A stretch of 45,347 nt of DNA from contig CALCHY010000036.1 in NCBI GenBank assembly GCA_937907415.1, positions 1 through 45,347 on the forward strand. The letters are read 5' to 3'. The notes under the pieces were generated by a model. The model was not told the DNA's origin, searched no databases, and saw only the letters and a program-made list of their open reading frames with translations. Positions within the stretch are counted from its first letter, which is position 1; every line of letters begins with the position of its first letter. Below, one piece after another: positions 25,503 to 33,004 of the stretch. This stretch comes from an uncultured Trueperaceae bacterium (lineage in GTDB: Bacteria > Deinococcota > Deinococci > Deinococcales > Trueperaceae). Both the position numbers and the translations under genes were made by a program.

Positions 25503-26420
25503 TCACTGATACCGAATCCTTGGGTCTAGTACGGAGTAAAGCAAATCGATGAGAAAATTTATTACGAGGAACACTATCGCAGTAAAAAACACCGCAGCCT
25601 GAACCACAGGGTAATCACGGTTTAGAACTGCCTGTATCATAAGCCTGCCCAAACCCGGCCATGCGAATACTGTCTCAGTGATTACCGAGCCGCCGAGCAG
25701 CACTCCAACTTGAATGCCGAGCAGCGTCAGTACTGGCAAGAAGGCGTTGCGCATGCCATGTCGAATCACCATGATCCTTCGCGTAACGCCTTTGGCTGTC
25801 GCCGTACGAATGTAATCCTGGCGCAAGACTTCTGACAAGTTTGCCCGCAAGAGCCGCGTCAGTGCTGCCGCCGAATATAAGCCCAGCGTTATCGAAGGCA
25901 AAATCAGGCTACGCCAGCCACTGAAACCGTAGGTTGGAACAAGACTCAGCCTTACGGCGAATACGTAGATCATCATGATTGCGAGAAAGAAGCCCGGCAC
26001 CGCTTGCCCAACTAGTGCAAGCACAGTTGCGACCCTATCCCACACCGAATCCTTCTTGACGGCCGCTAGTACACCTAGCGGGATCGCTACCAATAGCGTG
26101 ACCAAGAGTGCTCCGCCTGTAAGGATCGCCGTTGCTGGCACTCGCTCCAACACCACGCTCATGGCTGGTGAGCGATAGCGGAACGATTCGCCGAAGTCGC
26201 CGGCGACTATCCCTCGCAGGAAGTCTAGGTACTGGCTTATTAGGGGCCGATCGAAGCCCATGATGTGACGGAATCTCTCAACGTCCTCGGGCGTCGCCTC
26301 TAGTGGCAACATCAAGGAGGTCGGGTCTCCGGAAAGGTGGAGGATCATGAACACCATGACCGTAATGCCGGCCAAGCTCACGACCCCCCACCAAGCCCGT
26401 CGTGCCACGTAGTGGATCAA
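25503..26420 (-). CDS. DppB-type ABC permease (set E)
   Basis: A 305-residue permease. N-terminal helix GVVSLAGITVMVFMILHLSG, then DPTSLMLPLEATPEDVERFRHIMGFDRPLISQYLDFL, EAA loop DYIRTATAKGVTRRIMVIRHGMRNAF, and a C-terminus ending LLYSVLDPRIRYQ. The start is TTG at 26420 with AGG eight bases upstream. It follows the substrate-binding protein gene by 74 bases, a gap that holds only a small hairpin (CCCG/CGGG at 26449-26459). Confidence 0.92.
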   Translation of the reverse strand: MIHYVARRAWWGVVSLAGITVMVFMILHLSGDPTSLMLPLEATPEDVERFRHIMGFDRPLISQYLDFLRGIVAGDFGESFRYRSPAMSVVLERVPATAILTGGALLVTLLVAIPLGVLAAVKKDSVWDRVATVLALVGQAVPGFFLAIMMIYVFAVRLSLVPTYGFSGWRSLILPSITLGLYSAAALTRLLRANLSEVLRQDYIRTATAKGVTRRIMVIRHGMRNAFLPVLTLLGIQVGVLLGGSVITETVFAWPGLGRLMIQAVLNRDYPVVQAAVFFTAIVFLVINFLIDLLYSVLDPRIRYQ

Positions 26421-26494
26421 GCGGTGAACCTAGGGGGCACTACGCTCACCCGCCGCGGGCTTCGGAGTGGCTGAACGTCCTACCATCTGACGCC

Positions 26495-28018
26495 TTAGTC
26501 CGCGACATCCACGCCGGACATGTTTAGGATCTGGTTGTTCGGGACTTGCCAGATTACGCGCTTGTTCACGCCGAACACTTCATCCGCCTGCGCGAGGTAA
26601 ACCCACGGCGCCTGCTCATGCAGGATTCCAAGCGCCTGCTGAATCAACGAGCGCCGCGTTTCCACGTCAACTTCAGACTTCAGGTCGGTGATGATTCCAT
26701 CGAGCTCGGGGCTGCTGTACTTGGTGCGTGGGTTGCCCGTAAGGAAGAAGGTGTCGATGAGTACAGTCGGCTCACCCTGCCAGAGCGTGTAACCAAGGTC
26801 CCAAAGAGGTGGGAGCTCTCCCTTGCCGTACTTGTCGCTGTACTCTGCTGCTGGCAAGCGGCTAAGGTTCGATCGTATGCCAACCTGCTCCAGCATGCCG
26901 GTTACGGCCACTGCGATGTCTTCGTAAATCCCGGGGCGCGTCGCAAAGTCAATCGTAAACCCGTCGGAGTAGCCAGCCTCTGCAAGCAGTTCTCGCGCAC
27001 GCTCCGGGTCGTACGCGTAGGGCTCGAGCGACGGATCGTAACCAAAGTTGGCGCTGGCTACTGGGGCAGCGATGCGCTTGCCCTTACCGCCGAAGAGTTC
27101 AGAGATGAGAAGTTCGGTATCTACGGCGTAGCTGATAGCTTGTCGAACACGCACGTCGGCCGTTGGCCCAGTCGGGTAGGCAGTCGACAGGTAGAAGATG
27201 CGGAGCCCTTCCGCGCTATCGACGCGCGTTGCCGGGTTGGCTTCAACGGTTGAGATGAAATCCGCAGGGAGGGTGGCTGCGATATCTACCTCGCCAGCCA
27301 GCAGGGCCGCCATGCGGCCAGCATCGCTTGGGATGCCAACGAACGTTACGCGGTCGAGGGCAGGTGCTCCTCGCCAATAGTCTTCATTCCGCTCAAGAGT
27401 GAGGTGATCATCTTTAACCCACTCGACGAACTTGAAGGGGCCCGTTCCGACGGGATGGCTAGCGAAGTAGGACGCGCCGTTGGTTTCAATATAATCCGCC
27501 GGCACGATGGCCCCACCAAAGAGGGTCAGCTTCGCCGGGACAATCGGATCGACGACATTGGTGTGAATGTCAACGGTGTGTGCGTCAACTACCTCGACGC
27601 TTTCAAAGGTACGGAACTCTTGAATTGGGGACTTGGTCTCTGGGTTCATGACGCGCTCGATGCTGTACTTCACAGTCTCCGGAGTCAGCGGTTCTCCGTT
27701 GTGGAAGAGCACCCCTTCTCGGAGCGTGAACCTCCACGTAGTGCCATCAATGTTCTCCCACGAGGTGGCAAGGTTCGGTTGAATTTCGCCAGAAGCATCT
27801 CGTGTAAGGAGCGTGTCGTAGATGTTGATCAGGACGGCCATGTCGGGCATGTCGCCAGTCAGGTGGACGTCAAGTGTGCTTAGGTTTGCGGCCTGTGCAA
27901 CTACGACGCTCTTCTGGGCTAGGGCCGTCGAGAAGAACAGGATTGACATGGCCATTAACGCAAACCATAGTTTTGAGGGCCCTCGGGTCATTCTTTGACG
28001 TGCGGTCGTAATCGTCAT
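26495..28018 (-). CDS. ABC transporter substrate-binding protein, family 5 (set E)
   Basis: A 507-residue solute-binding protein from ATG at 28018, preceded by AAAGG eight bases upstream. A longer frame to 28099 adds a segment unlike a signal peptide and overlaps the upstream gene. The signal peptide runs through KLWFALMAMSILFFSTALA|QKS (cleavage near residue 34). Family hallmarks: AQAANLSTLDVHLTGDMPD, WRFTLREGVLFHNGEPLTPETVKYSIERV, VGTGPFKFVEWVKDDHLTLERNEDYWRG and ADVRVRQAISYAVD. It lies 49 bases after the UxaA-type gene of the same operon, so its ligand is probably a sugar acid or related compound; peptides cannot be excluded because a serine hydrolase also belongs to the operon. Confidence 0.92.
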   Translation of the reverse strand: MTITTARQRMTRGPSKLWFALMAMSILFFSTALAQKSVVVAQAANLSTLDVHLTGDMPDMAVLINIYDTLLTRDASGEIQPNLATSWENIDGTTWRFTLREGVLFHNGEPLTPETVKYSIERVMNPETKSPIQEFRTFESVEVVDAHTVDIHTNVVDPIVPAKLTLFGGAIVPADYIETNGASYFASHPVGTGPFKFVEWVKDDHLTLERNEDYWRGAPALDRVTFVGIPSDAGRMAALLAGEVDIAATLPADFISTVEANPATRVDSAEGLRIFYLSTAYPTGPTADVRVRQAISYAVDTELLISELFGGKGKRIAAPVASANFGYDPSLEPYAYDPERARELLAEAGYSDGFTIDFATRPGIYEDIAVAVTGMLEQVGIRSNLSRLPAAEYSDKYGKGELPPLWDLGYTLWQGEPTVLIDTFFLTGNPRTKYSSPELDGIITDLKSEVDVETRRSLIQQALGILHEQAPWVYLAQADEVFGVNKRVIWQVPNNQILNMSGVDVAD

Positions 28019-28067
28019 TCCACAACCTTTCGTTACGCTCAAGAAGTAATGTGTCGAGTGCCGATAT

Positions 28068-29204
28068 TCATAAGGTCGCACCAATTCGTGGAATAGCAAG
28101 TTCTTGGCCAGCCCAACGTTCGGAGCTTGTTTTAGCGCCCGCGACCACCTCCTCCAAACTCAGAAGAATCCTTTGAGAGATAGCGTCCATGTCGAGATCG
28201 ACGGACGCGTCGACGTCGTAAACGTCCGGCATCGCGGAGTACGTCTTGGCTGAGCCGGCGACTTTCAAGACGGGCAAGACGGGGGGAGAGTAGAGGCTCG
28301 GACGTGTCGAGCCGTGGATCAGTACATGAGTTCCCGCGGTGATGAGGCCAGCACCCACGAAGAGGTCCTCCCGCGGCGAGTCCATCAACCACACCCCAGG
28401 ACCCGTTGGGATCTCGCCATACTCAAGTACACCTCGCAATCCCCGTGTGCCTAGACGCTGAAGGGGGCCGCTCGTCGAGCCATCTGTGTTGTGCTTCGGA
28501 GGCGACGTATGACTGAGTGCGTAAGCAGCGCCAAGGTCTTCGAGCTGTGTGGCGCGCTCGTCCGCTATTGAGAGCCAACGCTCTCGTTGCTGGGGGTCGT
28601 CAAACATATCGGCTACAAACTGCGGCTCCGCGATGAAGGGCCACGTTTCGGCGATAATGATCGTCGCGTTCAATCCCGCTAGGAAATCTACTAGTGCCCC
28701 GAACGCCTGGCTAATCTTGGAGTTTGTCTCCGGTAGGTCATCGGATACTCGAAACGCTACCGTAAGGTCCGACCACGTTCCGGGCACCATTTGTGTGTTT
28801 GTCATCGAAGCAGTTAGGGACCGGGCTTCTTCAACTCCGCTATCTACGGCGCTCGACGTGCCGCCGGACCCTTGGATCGTGAGATGGTTTAGGCGCTTCT
28901 GGCGCACGGCAGAGACTATGGTCTCGGGAGGCTGTTGTTCACATCCAAGCCCGACGAGGAGGGCTGCTCCTACGTTCGGGCTAGACGCAATGCCAACCAA
29001 CAGGTCGACTGTCCTTCGCCTGTCTTGGCCGAGTTGCAGGCACCCGGCGTCATGGGCAATTACCTCGGCTTGTAAGCTCTGCGCAATCTTGGTAGCCACA
29101 ACGTTCGAGCAAACGACGGTTGAGACTACGGCAAGATGATTGCGAATACCACGCGCACCATTTGGACGCTCAAATAGGTTGAATGAGGCCGACGATGCGA
29201 TCAC
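28068..29204 (-). CDS. UxaA-type large subunit, partly degenerate (copy 2)
   Basis: This is the C-terminal (large) module of altronate/galactarate dehydratase-type enzymes, 378 residues from GTG at 29204, which follows the upstream TAA by two bases. The frame stays open to 29255. N-terminal FNLFERPNGARGIRNHLAVVSTVVCSN and C-terminal ELAIPRIGATL align with the neighbour's RPDGRVGVRNHVAVI and EYALPRSGTVL. It keeps HDAGCLQLGQD (H51, C55, Q57) and LLVGLGCEQ (C88, E89), which are normal for the family. The other hallmark, usually GLKCGGSDxxSGxxxNPxxG, has become VAFRVSDDLPETNSK (around 149-163). It may be a non-catalytic or half-site partner of the next gene upstream. Confidence 0.75.
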   Translation of the reverse strand: MIASSASFNLFERPNGARGIRNHLAVVSTVVCSNVVATKIAQSLQAEVIAHDAGCLQLGQDRRRTVDLLVGIASSPNVGAALLVGLGCEQQPPETIVSAVRQKRLNHLTIQGSGGTSSAVDSGVEEARSLTASMTNTQMVPGTWSDLTVAFRVSDDLPETNSKISQAFGALVDFLAGLNATIIIAETWPFIAEPQFVADMFDDPQQRERWLSIADERATQLEDLGAAYALSHTSPPKHNTDGSTSGPLQRLGTRGLRGVLEYGEIPTGPGVWLMDSPREDLFVGAGLITAGTHVLIHGSTRPSLYSPPVLPVLKVAGSAKTYSAMPDVYDVDASVDLDMDAISQRILLSLEEVVAGAKTSSERWAGQELAIPRIGATL

Positions 29205-29206
29205 GA

Positions 29207-30352
29207 TTACAGCACCGTCCCCGACCTTGGTAGGGCGTACTCGGTGTGGCCCCACCGCTCGGCCTTCGTAAGCGCGCCATTGGCGATTGCCACCCAGTGA
29301 TTGAAGATCTCCCGGCCGACCTGCTCAAGGGACCTCTCACCCGTAATGACTGTGCCTGCATTGATGTCCATGTTGTGAGACATTCGCGTGTAATTCTCGG
29401 GATTCCCCATGATTTTCTGGACTGGCGTCAGTGGTGCGCCTAACGGGCTCCCGCGTCCGGTCGTGAATGCCTCAATCTGGGCCCCCCCGGATACTGGTCC
29501 CGCGACCGAGTAGACATCAAGTCCTGGAGTATCCATGATCACGACGCCTTTTGTTCGAATTTCTTCACCGAATGCGATAACCGCCTGAATGGGCCTAGAG
29601 CCACACTTCTTTATGGTCCCCAAGCTCTTCTCGGCAAGGGTCGTCAGTCCACCTTCGATGTTGCCGGGGCTGGGGTTTCCTTGGGCAAGGCTCATTCCCA
29701 AGGCCAACGCGTCTCGTTCCACCTTGTCGACGATCTCGTAAATGCGCCGAGCAACCTCGGGGTTCACAGCTCTTCCGGCGAGTATGAACTCTGCCCCGTA
29801 GATTCCACTTGTTTCGGTTAGAACGGCGGTTCCACCGTAGTCGACAAGAATGTCGCATGCCGCACCAAGCGCCGGATTACAGGACAAACCAGACATCGAG
29901 TCCGATCCGCCGCACTTTAGTCCCACGTGGAGTTCGCTCACGGGGGTAGACACGCGGACATCGCCGCCTAAGCGAGCCGTGAAGTCACGGACAGCTTCAA
30001 TCGCGCTATCAACTGCACCGCGCGCACCGCCACCGTTGGCTAGCGAAACCACTTTGAAGGGCTTGCCGTTGACCCCGTCTGCAATTCCTGAGCACGTAAA
30101 GTCATCGAGGCCCACCAAGACCACAGCACCCGCGTTTGGATGGTTGGCCATGCCGCGAAGGGAACGCAACACCAACTCAGCATCGGGTCCGGCCAGGTAG
30201 TCATCGTGATCGTGAGTGACGGGTTGCGCCCCTGTCTCCGCGGCTACCTTCCTCACTATGGCGTTTACCGACGCCTCGCAGGCGATGACCGCCACATGGT
30301 TCCGCACCCCGACGCGACCATCCGGCCTAGGGAAGCCGTTGAAGGTCGTCAT
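29207..30352 (-). CDS. UxaA-type dehydratase large subunit (copy 1)
   Basis: A 381-residue large subunit of the UxaA/GarD/SuyB family; members dehydrate sugar acids or remove sulfite from sulfolactate, usually with iron. It has the strong hallmark LHVGLKCGGSDSMSGLSCNPALGAACD (residues 141-167) and TETSGIYGAEFIL. Two other family motifs are altered: the usual H-x-x-GC-x-Q reads HDHDDYLAG (47-55) and the usual GLGCE reads GLDDF (81-85). These are exactly the motifs kept in copy 2. ATG at 30352 overlaps the SAF-subunit stop (ATGA). The separate small subunit resembles the split SuyA/SuyB arrangement, but the pathway context favours a sugar acid. Confidence 0.85.
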   Translation of the reverse strand: MTTFNGFPRPDGRVGVRNHVAVIACEASVNAIVRKVAAETGAQPVTHDHDDYLAGPDAELVLRSLRGMANHPNAGAVVLVGLDDFTCSGIADGVNGKPFKVVSLANGGGARGAVDSAIEAVRDFTARLGGDVRVSTPVSELHVGLKCGGSDSMSGLSCNPALGAACDILVDYGGTAVLTETSGIYGAEFILAGRAVNPEVARRIYEIVDKVERDALALGMSLAQGNPSPGNIEGGLTTLAEKSLGTIKKCGSRPIQAVIAFGEEIRTKGVVIMDTPGLDVYSVAGPVSGGAQIEAFTTGRGSPLGAPLTPVQKIMGNPENYTRMSHNMDINAGTVITGERSLEQVGREIFNHWVAIANGALTKAERWGHTEYALPRSGTVL

Positions 30353-30690
30353 TCGTTACCTCCGATGTTCGCCCTAATATCCGGGGAGGGTTGGTGGCGG
30401 CCATCCATACGCACCTCGTCGACAATGTCTCGCACGTTGTGCACGTGAACGTGAGCGCCAGGCGGAATCGCCTCGGTAGCAATACCCACGTGCGCACCGT
30501 ATTTCACGACATAGGCGCCCTTCGCGATCGCGGCAGTAGCAAACTTATGACCAAAAGCAATGTCTCCCACAAGCTGGATGAGAGCGCCGTTTACAGGGAC
30601 GGTCATTCCCGCCTGAAGCGCTTGTAACGCTACGGCCACGTTGTCATCGTCATTGATTTTCAAGACGCGAATCGATCCAGACTGGTCCAT
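30349..30690 (-). CDS. SAF-domain small subunit of a UxaA-type dehydratase
   Basis: A 113-residue protein matching the N-terminal SAF module of altronate dehydratase, which in split enzymes is a separate small subunit (SuyA-like). Visible: LKINDDDNVAVALQALQAGMTVPV, IAFGHKFATAAIAKGAYVVKYGAHVGIATEAIPPGAHVHVHNV, the typical GHKxAxxxIxxGxxVxKYGxxIGxAxxxIxxGxxVHxHN pattern. The start is ATG at 30690, overlapping the IclR stop (TGATG); the frame is open further to 30792 but lies inside the IclR gene. It forms the enzyme with one or both large subunits downstream. Confidence 0.9.
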   Translation of the reverse strand: MDQSGSIRVLKINDDDNVAVALQALQAGMTVPVNGALIQLVGDIAFGHKFATAAIAKGAYVVKYGAHVGIATEAIPPGAHVHVHNVRDIVDEVRMDGRHQPSPDIRANIGGNE

Positions 30691-31493
30691 CAACTGACCT
30701 CCAACGGCAATGGTTCCGCCACTGCGACATGGCCCAGATGTTGGGATACTTCTGATGCTGCGCTCTTGATGACCGCCCGTAGGGTCGCCCAATGGTCTGG
30801 AGTTGCGCGATGGATTGGTACGGAGAAACTAATCGCGGCGACGATCTTGCCGTCGCCTCCACGTACTGGGGCCGCTACGCAGCACAACCCTTCGGACACT
30901 TCTTGCCAATCCTCCGCAGCGCCTTGCGTCCGTACTTTGCCTAGTGCAGCCAGTAGCTCCTCGATTGTCCCTATGGTGCGCCCCGTCAGAGGCCGCATCT
31001 CTACACCATCGAGGCGCGAACGCACTTCCGACTCATCCATTTCTGCCAGTAGGCACTTACCGAGCGCGGTGGCGTAAGTGGGCAGGCGTTGCCCGACGTC
31101 CGACACGAGGCGGATGGGGTGATTACACTCTTGCTTCGCGACGTAGACAACGTCAGATCCGTCAAGTACTGCCATCTGCATTGTCTCTTGCACATCGTCA
31201 ACAATTCGGCGGCTTAGGGCGTCGAACGCCCTAACCGGATTCTGCTGCAGCATTTGCTGTCGGACGAGGCCATAAATCTTCGGCGCCAGAGCGTACTCCA
31301 CGCCCCCGCCGTCGGATACGAGATAGCCCGCATCCTCCATTGTCTTCAAGATGGGGAACAGACTGGACTTAGAACAATCCAAGTCGCGACTTAGCGCCGC
31401 CAGGGACACCGGTCGATCAGATCGCGCCAGGAGTTCAATGACCGCTAACGTGCGCCACGTCGTCCGATTGTGATACCTAGATTCGGCAGCCAT
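30690..31493 (-). CDS. IclR-family transcriptional regulator (operon E, first gene)
   Basis: A 267-residue IclR regulator. The winged helix-turn-helix (TLAVIELLARSDRPVSLAALSRDLDCSKSSLFPILKTMEDAGYLV) occupies residues 15-60, and the GAF-like effector domain follows: QMAVLDGSDVVYVAKQE, LPTYATALGKCLLAEM, GLCCVAAPVRGGDGKIVAAISFSVP. It is unusual among the three IclR genes here in being the first gene of the operon it probably controls, overlapping the SAF subunit start by TGATG. A strong promoter and repeated TTCGTCT elements lie just upstream, suggesting autoregulation. ATG at 31493. Confidence 0.9.
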   Translation of the reverse strand: MAAESRYHNRTTWRTLAVIELLARSDRPVSLAALSRDLDCSKSSLFPILKTMEDAGYLVSDGGGVEYALAPKIYGLVRQQMLQQNPVRAFDALSRRIVDDVQETMQMAVLDGSDVVYVAKQECNHPIRLVSDVGQRLPTYATALGKCLLAEMDESEVRSRLDGVEMRPLTGRTIGTIEELLAALGKVRTQGAAEDWQEVSEGLCCVAAPVRGGDGKIVAAISFSVPIHRATPDHWATLRAVIKSAASEVSQHLGHVAVAEPLPLEVS

Positions 31494-31514
31494 GGCCGTC
31501 GCTCACCTCAATCA

Positions 31515-31541
31515 TTCGTCTTTGCGAATGCATGTTCGTCT
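31515..31541. promoter_or_regulatory. Repeated TTCGTCT elements downstream of the operon E promoter
   Basis: TTCGTCT occurs at 31515-31521 and 31535-31541, 20 bases apart (two helical turns), with an inverted GCGAA (31524-31528) between them, giving CGAA-N6-TTCG symmetry with the right-hand copy. They lie between the predicted start of transcription and the IclR ATG, a fitting place for an autorepressor site. Confidence 0.45.
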
Positions 31542-31551
31542 ATTGGCCACA

Positions 31552-31580
31552 AGTGTAGTCACCCCCTTCCCCACTGTCAA
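31552..31580 (-). promoter_or_regulatory. Sigma-70-type promoter of operon E
   Basis: On the minus strand TTGACA (31580-31575) and TACACT (31557-31552) are separated by exactly 17 bases. Transcription should start near 31545, about 50 bases before the IclR start codon and just upstream of the TTCGTCT repeats. The match to consensus is strong. Confidence 0.75.
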
Positions 31581-31778
31581 GGTCGGCGTCAGAGTAAGCC
31601 GCCAGTAGATTGGGGTCTGGAGAGCGTAGCCTGCCATTGATGCAACTCTCCAAAGCGGAAGGCGGAGACGCCAGCACGCGACTCTTGACAGCTCGGTCCG
31701 AATCCCTAAACGTCATCGCCTCTTACTTGAGGCAAGTTGCACTCGGATTTTGGCCTCGTCACGCCATGGTCAGAAGAC

Positions 31779-31805
31779 TGCTATCATCTGCACCTACGTA
31801 TACGT
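31779..31805 (+). promoter_or_regulatory. Extended -10 box and palindrome upstream of the M19/FAH pair
   Basis: TG-c-TATCAT (31779-31787) is an extended -10 element. Nine bases further the perfect ten-base palindrome ACGTATACGT (31796-31805) covers the expected transcription start and is followed by another ACGT-containing copy. This could be the promoter and operator for the divergent plus-strand genes, with a leader of about 130 bases. The -35 is poor. An alternative TTGACA at 31685 has only a weak -10 after it. Confidence 0.4.
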
Positions 31806-31923
31806 GTACGTGTCCCCAAACGCACAATCGTGGCGCCCGGGTTACCACGTCTACAACTCACGGACTCACCGCAGGTACGACAATCGTGTACTCGGTGGCG
31901 TGATTTGAAAGGGGAAATAAGGA

Positions 31924-33000
31924 GTGGGAGAGTCCTTGGAGCAGGTCGCTCACAGCCTGCATGATCGCTTGTTCGTGGCAAATGTCCACGGCGATTACGG
32001 AATCGAGTTCGCTCTCGAGCGCGAGGAACATCAAGCGCGCGCCATCGTCAAGAACCGCTATCTGCCCTTGCTTCGAGATGGTGGCGTGAACTTTGAGTTC
32101 TACACGGTCGGTGGGGACCACAGGATTTTCACCCAGGACGACGACCTGACCCGAGGCACGTTCCGTTCGATAGACCACGCACTCCAAGAGCTCGAGGTCG
32201 AGTCCGACGAAAGCGTCATTGTTCGCCGTTTTGCCGATATTGAGGACGCTCGTAGAGCGGGCAAGTTCGCGTTTCTGCTAACCATCGAGGGCGCCGCCCC
32301 ACTCCAGAACGATCTCAGCATCCTCCGCAACTATTACCGTCTTGGACTCCGGTCGGTAATTCTCACTTGGTTTAAGAGCAACCCTTCTGCGGACGGCGTC
32401 GCCGAAGAGCGAAACGGTGGACTAACCAACTTTGGCCAAGAACTCGTGCGCGAGATGAACCGCCTTGGGATGCTCATCGATATCTGCCAATGCGCGCCGC
32501 AGACCGTGGAAGATGTCTTGGAAGCTTCCACTCATCCGGTAATCTCCTCTCATTCGAATGCTGCCGGCCTATACGATCACCCACGTAACTTGACCGACTC
32601 CCAGCTCAAGAAACTAGCAGCTGGCGGCGGCGTAATCGGCGTAACGTCCTTCCCAGCGCATGTTGGCCGTGGCAAGGTGAGCATTGAAGATTTCCTTGAT
32701 CACATCGATTACATCACCAACCTTATCGGCGACGACCATTTGGCCATCGGCCTCAACATCGTCGTTCACAAGGCCTCGCGTGCTCAGAACTTCTATCGAA
32801 ATTCGGACATCGAGTACTCTGACTTGTGGCTGCCAGGCCTAGAAGATGTCGATAAGATGGGGGCAATAACGCTCGGTCTCCTCAAACGAGGCTATGGCGA
32901 AGATCGCATCGCCAAGATCCTGGGTGGCAACATTTCTCGGGTTTTGAGCCAGGTCCTACCAGCTCAGAGCGATGCACCAATGGAAGCAGCGGGGGCCTAA
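31924..33000 (+). CDS. M19 dipeptidase-like protein with an altered second metal site
   Basis: A 358-residue M19 homologue (barrel segments LGLRSVILTWFKSNPSADG, GLTNFGQELVREMNRLGMLID, SSHSNAAGLYDHPRNLTD). Unlike the three operon A paralogues it keeps the first-site ligands H22-x-D24 (ANVHGDYG) and the bridging E122 (LTIEGAAP). Two other ligands are replaced: the usual D-x-x-H reads DICQC (Q189) and the usual G-x-D reads GLNIV (N278). H210 is kept. The start is uncertain: GTG 31924 directly abuts an AAGGAG, and TTG 31936 has GGAG at a better distance. It lies in a sugar-acid locus next to an FAH-fold enzyme, so it may be repurposed rather than a dipeptidase. Confidence 0.75.
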   Translation: MGESLEQVAHSLHDRLFVANVHGDYGIEFALEREEHQARAIVKNRYLPLLRDGGVNFEFYTVGGDHRIFTQDDDLTRGTFRSIDHALQELEVESDESVIVRRFADIEDARRAGKFAFLLTIEGAAPLQNDLSILRNYYRLGLRSVILTWFKSNPSADGVAEERNGGLTNFGQELVREMNRLGMLIDICQCAPQTVEDVLEASTHPVISSHSNAAGLYDHPRNLTDSQLKKLAAGGGVIGVTSFPAHVGRGKVSIEDFLDHIDYITNLIGDDHLAIGLNIVVHKASRAQNFYRNSDIEYSDLWLPGLEDVDKMGAITLGLLKRGYGEDRIAKILGGNISRVLSQVLPAQSDAPMEAAGA

Positions 33001-33004
33001 GCTA

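Noticed and set aside
26546..27253. Long plus-strand frame of 235 residues
   Set aside because: Antisense shadow of the binding-protein gene 26495-28018.
28068..30690. Naming the UxaA-type genes suyA/suyB (sulfolactate sulfo-lyase)
   Set aside because: The split small/large arrangement is similar, but the divergent FAH-fold enzyme points to a sugar acid, and the motifs do not decide it.
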